A stretch of 5,420 bases of DNA from Candidatus Methanoplasma sp. GTDB taxonomy: Archaea > Thermoplasmatota > Thermoplasmata > Methanomassiliicoccales > Methanomethylophilaceae. The DNA lies in contig JAIRUV010000139.1 of assembly GCA_031254265.1 (NCBI GenBank), positions 1 through 5,420 on the forward strand, read 5' to 3'. Under the pieces are notes generated by a model that was not told where the DNA came from, did no database searches, and saw nothing but the letters and a program-made list of their open reading frames with translations. The translations under genes and the position numbers were made by a program. Below are positions 1-5,373 of the stretch, piece after piece (within the stretch, counting starts at the first letter, position 1; each line of letters starts with the position of its first letter).

Positions 1-1242
1 GCGGACATCATCACGTACGGCATGGCCGAACTGTCAAATCTGGAGCTTGCGGAGAGGATGAGGGACGGTAAAGATACTGCAGATATCAGAGGGACATGCA
101 GGGTAGGGAAGGACCCTCCGGGCGGCTACATCGGTATGCCGTCATATGAAAAGTGCAGGGACAACAAGGACGATTTCATAAAGGCCTTCAGAATATTCTA
201 TGAGAACAACGACCCGGTCTACTCAAAAGGCATTTTCCAGAAACATGGGGACAGGCATCTGGTCCAGAACCCTCCCTCCAGGCCTTTGACCGTGAACGAA
301 CTGGACCGCGTGTACTCTTTGGAGTATGAGAATACAGTGCATCCGTTCTATCTCAGAGAAGGGAATGTCAAGGCAATGGAGACGGTGAAGAATTCCATCA
401 CATCCCACAGAGGGTGCTACGGCGAGTGCTCCTTTTGCGCTATATCGGTCCATCAGGGGAGGACCGTTGTGTCCAGATCAGAGGATTCCATAATCGCAGA
501 AGCGAAGAGGATAGCCTCGAGACCTGGATTCAACGGCATCATATACGATGTGGGAGGGCCGACGGCGAACATGTACGGGATCGAATGTTCAATTAAGACG
601 GCAAAGGGAGCATGCACCGATAAAAAATGCCTTTATCCCAAGCCGTGTTCCCGCCTTCCCATCGACCATTCGAAGCAGATATCCCTTCTCAAGAAGATAT
701 CCGGCATCCCGGGAGTGAAGAAGGTCATGGTCTCTTCCGGGATAAGGTATGATATGGTCGTATGTGACCGGACCAAAGGAAAGGATTATGTGGACCAGCT
801 TGTCGGAAACCATGTCTCCGGCCAGCTCAAGGTAGCTCCTGAGCATGTTGTCCCGCATGTGCTGGAGCTCATGTGCAAGCCCGGCCCTGATGTGCTGATC
901 GAGTTCAAAAGGATGTTCGACGAGTCCAATGCGAAGCACGGAAAAGAACAATTCCTTACGTACTACCTGATGGCCGCCCACCCCGGCTGCTACCAGGAGG
1001 ATATGGATGAACTGAACAGATTTGTCCACAGATACCTGAACACGAACCCGGAACAGGTCCAGATATTCACGCCGACGCCGTCGACGGTATCCACTATGAT
1101 GTACCACACCAGAAGGGATTACGATAACACGAAGAATCTGAAATCGGAGCATTCCATGCAGATGAAACAGAGGCAGAAGGATGCTCTGCTAGGAGGCTCC
1201 GGAGAATGGAAACATGACCAAAAACGACAAAGGGCTGTTTGA
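1..1242 (+). CDS. YgiQ family radical SAM protein, 5' end outside the window
   Basis: This is the C-terminal 413 codons of a YgiQ/UPF0313-type radical SAM enzyme. The frame is open to base 1, reading ADIITYG before the Met at 22. That matches internal family sequence, so the Met at 22 is not the true start; YgiQ proteins usually have about 600-740 residues. The radical SAM cluster motif CX3CX2C (CYGECSFC) lies at 415-438 and should bind a [4Fe-4S] cluster and S-adenosylmethionine. Further family signatures are the DVGGPTANMYG stretch near 547-579, the CLYPKPCSRLPIDHSKQ region near 627-678, and FTPTPSTVSTMMYHTRRD near 1066-1120, close to the usual end of the catalytic part. Substrate and reaction are not known for this family. 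The final 29 nt overlap the next gene, so they are likely cotranscribed. Family assignment is firm; the missing N-terminus cannot be judged here. Confidence 0.94.
   Translation, partial: ADIITYGMAELSNLELAERMRDGKDTADIRGTCRVGKDPPGGYIGMPSYEKCRDNKDDFIKAFRIFYENNDPVYSKGIFQKHGDRHLVQNPPSRPLTVNELDRVYSLEYENTVHPFYLREGNVKAMETVKNSITSHRGCYGECSFCAISVHQGRTVVSRSEDSIIAEAKRIASRPGFNGIIYDVGGPTANMYGIECSIKTAKGACTDKKCLYPKPCSRLPIDHSKQISLLKKISGIPGVKKVMVSSGIRYDMVVCDRTKGKDYVDQLVGNHVSGQLKVAPEHVVPHVLELMCKPGPDVLIEFKRMFDESNAKHGKEQFLTYYLMAAHPGCYQEDMDELNRFVHRYLNTNPEQVQIFTPTPSTVSTMMYHTRRDYDNTKNLKSEHSMQMKQRQKDALLGGSGEWKHDQKRQRAV
1201..1204 (+). promoter_or_regulatory. Shine-Dalgarno for the SprT-like gene
   Basis: GGAG sits 9 nt before the ATG at 1214, inside the coding sequence of the upstream gene. 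A second, stronger-looking AGGAGG at 1191-1196 is too far (17 nt) for normal use. The site supports the overlapping start at 1214 over any later Met. Confidence 0.55.
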
Positions 1243-1903
1243 TCTCATTTCTCCCGTTGCATCAGACCATGGCCTGGTCTTAAGAGAGGCATCGTTCATC
1301 AGACCTAAGGAATTCCAGGCTAAATGGAGGAGATCCGGCGACCGCGTTGACATCATGATATCGGATTACCTTGCGGATGCTCCCGACAACGTGGTCTCGG
1401 ATCTCTCCGGAACGGTCGTACAGACCATCATCGGCGGAAGGCCGAAATACGGCAGCACATACCTTGACTGGGTGAGGTCCGATGGGTTCATTAACAGCAA
1501 AAGGAAGGTCTATCTCAAAAGGAGCAAGAACCTGAAAGGAACACCGGAAGGCAAAGAAAGGGATCTCGTCGGATCCCTCGACCGGCTTCTGGACTCTTCC
1601 CTCCTTTCCCCGGAGAACATTGACAACTCATTGTTCTCATGGACCAAGACTCCGAACATCAGAAAGGTGGGATTCTGTTCACCGATGATGCGGGTCGTTG
1701 GCATATCGTCCGTGCTGGACGATATTTCGGTGCCGGAGTTCATTCTGGATTACGTCGTCTACCATGAATCCCTTCATCTGGCACAGGGGTACCGGCCGGG
1801 GGAGCGGGCACATGACCATAGATTCAGACGGGAAGAGAGGAAATTCCCCCGGTATGAAGAGGCCGAGCGATATCTGAGTAACCTAAAAATAGGACGTGTG
1901 TGA
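1214..1903 (+). CDS. SprT-like zinc metallopeptidase domain protein
   Basis: This 229-aa protein carries a zincin active site near its C-terminus. HESLH (H184, E185, H188) gives two zinc ligands and the catalytic Glu, and HDHRF (H200 or H202) supplies the probable third ligand. The following FRREERKFPRYEEAERYL segment matches the conserved tail of the archaeal/bacterial SprT-like family. The preceding stretch, around RKVGFCSPMMRVVGISSVLDD, resembles the beta-hairpin that normally leads into the HExxH helix. The N-terminal ~110 residues are basic and not recognised. No signal peptide or membrane segment is visible, so it should act in the cytoplasm. SprT-like enzymes in eukaryotes (Spartan) cleave DNA-protein crosslinks, but that role is not shown here. 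The start lies 29 nt inside the upstream radical SAM gene, with GGAG at 1201-1204 about 9 nt ahead. Domain call is good; substrate unknown. Confidence 0.86.
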   Translation: MTKNDKGLFDLISPVASDHGLVLREASFIRPKEFQAKWRRSGDRVDIMISDYLADAPDNVVSDLSGTVVQTIIGGRPKYGSTYLDWVRSDGFINSKRKVYLKRSKNLKGTPEGKERDLVGSLDRLLDSSLLSPENIDNSLFSWTKTPNIRKVGFCSPMMRVVGISSVLDDISVPEFILDYVVYHESLHLAQGYRPGERAHDHRFRREERKFPRYEEAERYLSNLKIGRV

Positions 1904-1906
1904 AGT

Positions 1907-1914
1907 AATATAAA
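1907..1914 (+). promoter_or_regulatory. Archaeal TATA box for the first Sel1 gene
   Basis: AATATAAA begins 3 nt after the stop codon of the SprT-like gene and lies 27-34 nt before the ATG at 1941. Archaeal transcription normally starts about 26 nt downstream of the box centre, which puts the 5' end near 1937-1940. The resulting mRNA would be leaderless or nearly so. No Shine-Dalgarno is visible in the AT-rich 1920-1940 stretch, which agrees. This separates the Sel1 pair from the upstream pair as its own transcription unit. Confidence 0.65.
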
Positions 1915-1940
1915 ATACTAACACTATTCACTAAATAAGT

Positions 1941-2858
1941 ATGAGGAGCGGGGGCTTTTTATTCGAGACAGACGGAGGGTCATTCGACATCGATATCGGA
2001 GATGTCGAAAAACTTGCTGGTTCAGGGGACCCTGACGGGCTGTATGCGATGGGTATGGCCTACCTTTTCGGATGGGAGGTGGAGGAAGACAGAGAGAGGG
2101 GCTTCAAACTGCTTGAGGCCGCAAGCGAAAAGGGGCAACCTGATGCCATGACGCTTCTCGTCCGGCTGTTCATGTCCCATGACTATCTCATGGACATCAA
2201 GAAAGCCGTGGAATACTCCATGAACGGTGCGGAAGCCGGCATAAGCGATGCTCAGCTGTTCTTGGGCATAGCATATATGGACGGTGTCGGCGTCGGGCGG
2301 GATTACGCCAAAGCGGCAGAATTATTCAGGAAGTCCGCAAGACAGGGGAACTCTGAGGCTAGGAACTCTCTCGCTTTCATGTATCAGGAGGGCCTCGGTG
2401 TGGAAAAGGATGGCGGAAAAGCTTTTAAATTATACAAGAACGCCGCCTCCGCCGGAAACATCAACGCACAGTATCAAACTGGAGCCTACTACGAAGGAGG
2501 GATCAGCGTGAAAGCCGATATGAAGAAAGCGGCGGAGTGGTACGGAAAAGCGGCTGAAAGCGGCGATACCTTCGCCATGGAGCGCCTGGGGATAATATAC
2601 AATCACGGGTCTTCCGAACTGCCTTCCGACCCCGAGATGTCGTTCAAGTGGTTCTTGGACGCCGCTCTGGGAGGGATGCTGGGCGCGATGTGCTATGTGG
2701 GGCTGTACTATATGGACGGGTTCGGTACAGAGAAGGATGAGGAAGAGGGGATGAAATGGCTGAGGCTTGCATCGTCGAGCGGAAGCAAAGAAGCAGATGA
2801 ACTGCTGTCAAAATGGGGGGAGGGTATAAGTGGAGGAAGAGAACGACACAGGACTTGA
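1941..2858 (+). CDS. Sel1-like repeat protein, seven repeats
   Basis: The 305-aa protein is almost entirely Sel1-like (SLR) helical repeats, a TPR-related fold used for protein-protein contacts. Seven units of about 36 residues can be laid out at 30-65, 66-101, 102-137, 138-173, 174-209, 210-248 and 249-284. The strong ones show the GxAYxxGxGVxxDxxKAxEzFxKAAxxG pattern, for example AYMDGVGVGRDYAKAAELF at 111-129. The second unit is degenerate and lacks the glycine-rich turn; the sixth carries a small insertion (HGSSELPSD). The first ~25 residues are acidic and not a signal peptide, so the protein is probably cytosolic. The start is supported by a TATA box 32 nt upstream and the absence of any Shine-Dalgarno, indicating a near-leaderless mRNA. 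The 3' end overlaps the next Sel1 gene by 29 nt. Bound partner unknown; most likely an adaptor or scaffold. Confidence 0.9.
   Translation: MRSGGFLFETDGGSFDIDIGDVEKLAGSGDPDGLYAMGMAYLFGWEVEEDRERGFKLLEAASEKGQPDAMTLLVRLFMSHDYLMDIKKAVEYSMNGAEAGISDAQLFLGIAYMDGVGVGRDYAKAAELFRKSARQGNSEARNSLAFMYQEGLGVEKDGGKAFKLYKNAASAGNINAQYQTGAYYEGGISVKADMKKAAEWYGKAAESGDTFAMERLGIIYNHGSSELPSDPEMSFKWFLDAALGGMLGAMCYVGLYYMDGFGTEKDEEEGMKWLRLASSSGSKEADELLSKWGEGISGGRERHRT
2819..2823 (+). promoter_or_regulatory. Shine-Dalgarno deciding the GTG start at 2830
   Basis: GGAGG lies 6 nt before GTG 2830, inside a G-rich run (2815-2824) at the end of the upstream gene. An in-frame TAA at 2827-2829 directly precedes the GTG, so translation cannot start earlier in this frame. 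The next candidate, ATG 2881, lacks a comparable site and would remove the first repeat's N-terminal helix. Confidence 0.75.
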
Positions 2859-3474
2859 TGAGATATTCAACGAAGGCATAATGTATTTGAGCAGCGGGAA
2901 CGACGCTGATCTGAAAAGGGCTGCGGAATTGATGATGAAAGCGAGCAATAACAAGCATGCCGCAGCGAGAAGAACAATTGGTTTTATGTATTATTACGGC
3001 AGAGGCGTCGAAACTGACTATAAAAAGGCATATGAATACATCTCGGAGGCTGTCGTTTCCCTTGACCCGATCGCGATGTACATACTTGGGAAGATGTATG
3101 AGGGCGGTCTCGGCGTAGAACAGAGTGACAGGGAGGCTCTGAATATGTTCGCATTTGCAGTGGAGATGGGCATTCCCGGAGCAGAGGTGGACGCAAAGAG
3201 GATCGTCGGCAGGATCATGGAGAGAAGAGAAAGGAAACTCAGATCGAGGCCCATCCTCGACCTCGAGATATCCGACATCGATATCGAAGCGGTATGCTGC
3301 AAGAAGATGTTCGACTCTATAATGAACGATAAGATCGGACTCGTCGACACCTACATGGGTCCTGAACTTGTTATGAAGGATGATGATGACATGGGCGTTG
3401 TCATACATGCGTGTCCGTTCTGCGGCAAACATGCGAAGAAAGTGACGGTGGAGAAGATCTATCAAAGCGATTAA
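2830..3474 (+). CDS. Short Sel1-like repeat protein with C-terminal cysteine module
   Basis: This 214-aa protein begins at GTG 2830. Residues ~8-115 form about three Sel1-like repeats; the best are 43-78 (FMYYYGRGVETDYKKAYEYI core) and 79-115 (KMYEGGLGVEQSDREALNMF core). A basic linker follows (about 119-138, with ERRERKLRSR). The C-terminal ~60 residues hold a CC pair at 156-157 and CPFCGK at 195-200. That spacing resembles small zinc-ribbon-like proteins in which CC...CPFCG(K/T) supplies the metal ligands, so zinc binding is likely but inferred. There is no signal peptide or membrane helix. The gene overlaps the longer Sel1 gene by 29 nt, in another frame, with its own strong ribosome site. 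The two products may act together or on the same partner. Function beyond binding is unknown. Confidence 0.86.
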   Translation: MEEENDTGLDEIFNEGIMYLSSGNDADLKRAAELMMKASNNKHAAARRTIGFMYYYGRGVETDYKKAYEYISEAVVSLDPIAMYILGKMYEGGLGVEQSDREALNMFAFAVEMGIPGAEVDAKRIVGRIMERRERKLRSRPILDLEISDIDIEAVCCKKMFDSIMNDKIGLVDTYMGPELVMKDDDDMGVVIHACPFCGKHAKKVTVEKIYQSD

Positions 3475-3505
3475 AGAAGAATGCGAATTTCACACACAGA
3501 CCGTT

Positions 3506-3615
3506 CCGGATGCTGGGCGGCCGAAGGGGACGCGAAGCGCATTCTGGCATCTTCAGCGTGAAGTCTGAAGAAACATACCTGCGCACAGGCCAGCAGCAGG
3601 TAAACCTCTTTTTTT
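3506..3615 (+). ncRNA. Candidate branched structured RNA ending in a T7 run
   Basis: By hand folding, 3506-3516 pairs with 3590-3600 in an 11-position stem with two G-A mismatches, enclosing three local hairpins. These are CGC/GCG with a GAA loop (3531-3539), a perfect 7-bp TCTTCAG/CTGAAGA stem with an 8-nt loop (3550-3571), and CCTG/CAGG with a CGCA loop (3578-3589) directly abutting the closing stem. Seven Ts follow at 3609-3615, as at archaeal transcript ends. It could be a free small RNA, or simply the 3' untranslated end and terminator of the Sel1 transcript. No known RNA family was recognised: it lacks the tRNA T-loop motif and clear C/D boxes. The middle hairpin is the best supported part. 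Confidence 0.35.
3609..3615 (+). terminator. T-run terminator after the Sel1 gene pair
   Basis: A run of seven Ts lies 135 nt past the stop of the second Sel1 gene and 55 nt before the next TATA box. Archaeal RNA polymerase stops at T-rich non-template tracts, with or without a hairpin, so this is the natural end of the Sel1 transcript. Confidence 0.5.
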
Positions 3616-3640
3616 AACACCTTTGGAAGAAAACATAGAA

Positions 3641-3672
3641 AAAGACTATATGAAATAACCGCATATGTCTTT
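3641..3672 (+). repeat. Inverted repeat abutting a TATA box, possible operator
   Basis: AAAGAC-t-ATAT (3641-3651) is matched by ATATGTCTTT (3663-3672) around an 11-nt spacer. Ten base pairs form with one bulged T. The right arm runs into the TATA box of the following gene, a position where a bound dimeric regulator would block or help promoter recognition. The sequence is AT-rich, so chance is possible. Confidence 0.35.
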
Positions 3673-3677
3673 ATAAG
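3670..3677 (+). promoter_or_regulatory. Archaeal TATA box for the acidic 169-aa gene
   Basis: TTTATAAG is a near-consensus archaeal box A. A start site about 26 nt beyond its centre falls near 3698-3700, giving a leader of roughly 11 nt to ATG 3711 that contains the AGGTGG ribosome site. Alternatively it gives a leaderless mRNA beginning at GTG 3702. Confidence 0.7.
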
Positions 3678-3699
3678 CCCAGGCTTTAGATTAATGAAA

Positions 3700-3705
3700 A
3701 GGTGG
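3700..3705 (+). promoter_or_regulatory. Shine-Dalgarno favouring ATG 3711
   Basis: AGGTGG ends 5 nt before ATG 3711. It overlaps the alternative GTG at 3702, which therefore has no ribosome site of its own. This is the main reason to prefer 3711. Confidence 0.55.
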
Positions 3706-3710
3706 ACCAA

Positions 3711-4220
3711 ATGGATGGGAGCATGGAAATTAAAGAGCAGGTAATGCTCATGCGCGCAGTCATCGGACGTAAGATCATGGAGATCGATGAGTTCGATGAG
3801 AAAATAACGAACCTCAAAGGCGATGAGGCAGAAAAGTATCTTGATATGATAGATTTTCTCAAGAGGGATATCGGAGGGTACAAATCGATCATCGAAGACC
3901 TTAAGGACGGAAGCAACGACCTTACCGGAGACCTTTGGGACATAGCTTCGCTTCCGGAGGATTCTCTCCATCTTTACACGGATTTCTATCTTCCCATTCT
4001 TTCGGAAGAGGACCGCGAAGAGGACACCAAAGCGATGGAGCTCAAGGCAAAGTATGCTCAGGACCTTGCAAAATCCTACGTCCTGCACATCGGGAGAATG
4101 GCCCTTACGGACCCGAACGTCATCGACATGATACTTGCGAACGAGCAGCTCGTGGGCCTCATCGGAAGCGCCGTGCTGGATATGCCGGAGCTTCTCGAAG
4201 CGATAGAAAAACAACTGTAA
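3711..4220 (+). CDS. Acidic alpha-helical protein of unknown function
   Basis: I do not recognise this 169-aa protein. It is rich in Asp/Glu and Leu/Ile/Met and looks almost wholly helical. The first ~65 residues, including IDEFDEKITNLKGDEAEKYL and FLKRDIGGYKSIIEDLKDG, have spacing compatible with a helical hairpin or short coiled coil. A middle loop (NDLTGDLWDIASLPEDSLHLYTDF) leads to a second helical region ending in LLEAIEKQL. No cysteines, nucleotide-binding motif, signal peptide or membrane segment are visible, so a soluble cytosolic role is inferred. The start could be GTG 3702 (172 aa) or ATG 3711; the latter is chosen for its AGGTGG site 5 nt away. It has its own TATA box and is followed by two hairpins, so it is probably monocistronic. 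Its reading frame and coding style match neighbouring genes. Confidence 0.8.
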   Translation: MDGSMEIKEQVMLMRAVIGRKIMEIDEFDEKITNLKGDEAEKYLDMIDFLKRDIGGYKSIIEDLKDGSNDLTGDLWDIASLPEDSLHLYTDFYLPILSEEDREEDTKAMELKAKYAQDLAKSYVLHIGRMALTDPNVIDMILANEQLVGLIGSAVLDMPELLEAIEKQL

Positions 4221-4222
4221 AC

Positions 4223-4235
4223 GGGGCATAGCCCC
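4223..4235 (+). terminator. Short GC hairpin just after the stop codon
   Basis: GGGGC-ATA-GCCCC begins 3 nt after the TAA of the acidic-protein gene. It forms a tight 5-bp hairpin, followed by CAAACTCTTTC rather than a clean T-run. It may protect the mRNA 3' end or add to termination with the downstream hairpin. Confidence 0.4.
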
Positions 4236-4260
4236 CAAACTCTTTCAATTCCAAGTTTCT

Positions 4261-4279
4261 AGGCCTCCATAGGCCTTTT
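4261..4279 (+). terminator. Hairpin plus T-run terminator
   Basis: AGGCCT-CCAT-AGGCCT forms a 6-bp stem with a 4-nt loop, and its last T begins a TTTT run (4276-4279). It lies 41 nt past the stop of the acidic-protein gene and 46 nt before the next TATA box. The layout fits an intrinsic-type terminator separating the two units. Confidence 0.5.
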
Positions 4280-4324
4280 CGTAAAGCATACAGTGAAGGG
4301 TCAGATTCTGGCTTTAAGATACAA

Positions 4325-4332
4325 TTTATACT
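4325..4332 (+). promoter_or_regulatory. Archaeal TATA box for the serine protease gene
   Basis: TTTATACT has its core TATA 27 nt before ATG 4354. This places the expected transcription start at or within a base or two of the start codon. No Shine-Dalgarno is seen in 4335-4353, consistent with a leaderless mRNA. Confidence 0.65.
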
Positions 4333-4353
4333 ATCGGAACATTAGAGTATTGT

Positions 4354-5235
4354 ATGTTCGCGGATGCATGTGAGAAGAGTGCTAAATTCACAAGACCCTT
4401 GATCATTTCCACAAGGCAGATGGACGGCAAGGTGAACGCGACCTGCGGGGCCTTCATTATCATCAACAGAGAGGGATGGATAATAACTGCAGGGCACATG
4501 TTCGATTCCTTCGTCAAGTTCCAAAATGACCAGAACAAGATCAAGGAGGTCGGCGAACTCAACACTTCGCGCAATGCGGTCCCGGGCTCTCCGTCGAACA
4601 CCATCCGCATGGATCCGGAATGGCTGACGAACCATTCATTCTGGTGGGCATGGGACGGGGTCAGGCTGGTTGAGGCATTCGTAGACAGACAGATAGACAT
4701 CTGTGTAGGACGGCTTGAACCCTTCGACCCCAAATGGATCACGGAATATCCTGTTTTCAGAGAACAGGATTCCCTTCGCCCCGGAACAAGCGTATGCAGG
4801 CTAGGATTCCCGTTTGCTCAGGTAGAGTCCGAGTTCGAGGAGGCCACCAAAGCCTTCCGCATTAAGAAGGGCGTACTTCCGCTGCCGCTGTTCCCCAACG
4901 ACGGCATACACACCCGCAATGTGGTCAAAGGCAGAAGCAAAGAAGGCAACTACGAGATGCAGTACATCGAGACATCATCGCCCGGCCTGAGAGGGCAGTC
5001 GGGCGGACCTATATACGACAGCAAGGGAAGGATATATGCCATGCAGGTTCAGACGGCACATATGCCGTTAGGTTTCCAGCCCACCGCCGAGTACGAGGGG
5101 AAAAGGGTGGTCGAGAACCAATTCATCAACGTAGGCCTCGGCATACACTCAAAGACGATCCAAACCATCCTGAGAGACCGTAACATCAGATTCCAGGTCG
5201 AAGGCGATGACCACGGGTACAGGATAATCGATTGA
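4354..5235 (+). CDS. Cytosolic trypsin-like serine protease
   Basis: This 293-aa protein has the marks of a chymotrypsin-fold (trypsin-like) peptidase. His48 lies in WIITAGHMF, the probable catalytic Asp115 in QIDICVGRLEPF, and Ser216 in GLRGQSGGPIYD, with the oxyanion-hole glycine just before the Ser. The N-terminal beta-barrel strand reads CGAFIIINREGWIITAGH. A Trp-rich insertion (W90, W97, W98, W100) lies between His and Asp. There is no signal peptide, membrane anchor or PDZ domain, unlike HtrA/DegP proteases, so it should act inside the cell and carries no zymogen-like pro-region. The ~75 residues after the Ser finish the barrel and add a short C-terminal extension. It is flanked by terminators and AT-rich DNA, so it appears to stand alone, with its own TATA box and leaderless start. 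Substrate unknown; stress, quality-control or defence roles are all possible. Confidence 0.9.
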   Translation: MFADACEKSAKFTRPLIISTRQMDGKVNATCGAFIIINREGWIITAGHMFDSFVKFQNDQNKIKEVGELNTSRNAVPGSPSNTIRMDPEWLTNHSFWWAWDGVRLVEAFVDRQIDICVGRLEPFDPKWITEYPVFREQDSLRPGTSVCRLGFPFAQVESEFEEATKAFRIKKGVLPLPLFPNDGIHTRNVVKGRSKEGNYEMQYIETSSPGLRGQSGGPIYDSKGRIYAMQVQTAHMPLGFQPTAEYEGKRVVENQFINVGLGIHSKTIQTILRDRNIRFQVEGDDHGYRIID

Positions 5236-5260
5236 AATTTTACTATACTTTATTTATTAA
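5236..5260 (+). terminator. T-rich tract after the protease gene
   Basis: Directly after the stop codon come short T runs (ATTTT, CTTT, ATTTATT). Such a tract, without a hairpin, is adequate for archaeal termination, but no single T-run exceeds four, so the exact end is uncertain. Confidence 0.35.
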
Positions 5261-5356
5261 TGCTGTATAGATATTAGCTTAATTAATTATGATGTCTTAC
5301 ACTACGGAATTATGAACAGTCAGATTCAGTAGATTTAGTTAAAATAATTTAATAAG

Positions 5357-5373
5357 TTAAGTTACCAACTTAA
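5357..5373. repeat. 17-nt inverted repeat, TTAAGTT-ACC-AACTTAA
   Basis: Two perfect 7-nt arms flank a 3-nt spacer in the AT-rich tail. The compact symmetry looks like a binding site for a dimeric helix-turn-helix regulator. As RNA, a 3-nt loop would also allow a weak hairpin. No gene start is visible within the remaining 47 nt. Confidence 0.4.

Noticed and set aside
22..1242. Complete radical SAM gene starting at ATG 22
   Set aside because: The frame stays open to base 1 and the upstream residues fit internal YgiQ sequence. The product would also be much shorter than the family, so the true start lies outside the window.
2815..2858. Programmed frameshift at the G6 run fusing the two Sel1 proteins
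   Set aside because: The frame of the second gene has a TAA at 2827-2829, just after the G run, so slipping there would terminate translation. The GTG with GGAGG explains the second protein better.
2644..3465. A 273-codon open frame on the minus strand
   Set aside because: It is antisense to both Sel1 genes, whose repeat pattern proves the plus frames. The minus product is low-complexity in His/Arg/Ser/Pro with no recognisable domain.
3481..3561. Possible 26-aa small ORF starting at ATG 3481
   Set aside because: No ribosome site at proper spacing, no promoter, and it overlaps the predicted hairpins. The peptide has no recognisable feature.
3506..3600. tRNA gene, because of the cloverleaf-like fold
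   Set aside because: There is no T-loop GGTTCRANNCC motif, no conserved D-loop, and the arm sizes do not fit a tRNA.
3471..4238. A 255-codon open frame on the minus strand
   Set aside because: It lies antisense to the acidic-protein gene and the gap before it. Its Phe/His/Leu-rich product looks like the mirror of acidic coding sequence, and it shows no domain or promoter. The plus-strand gene has a TATA box and ribosome site.
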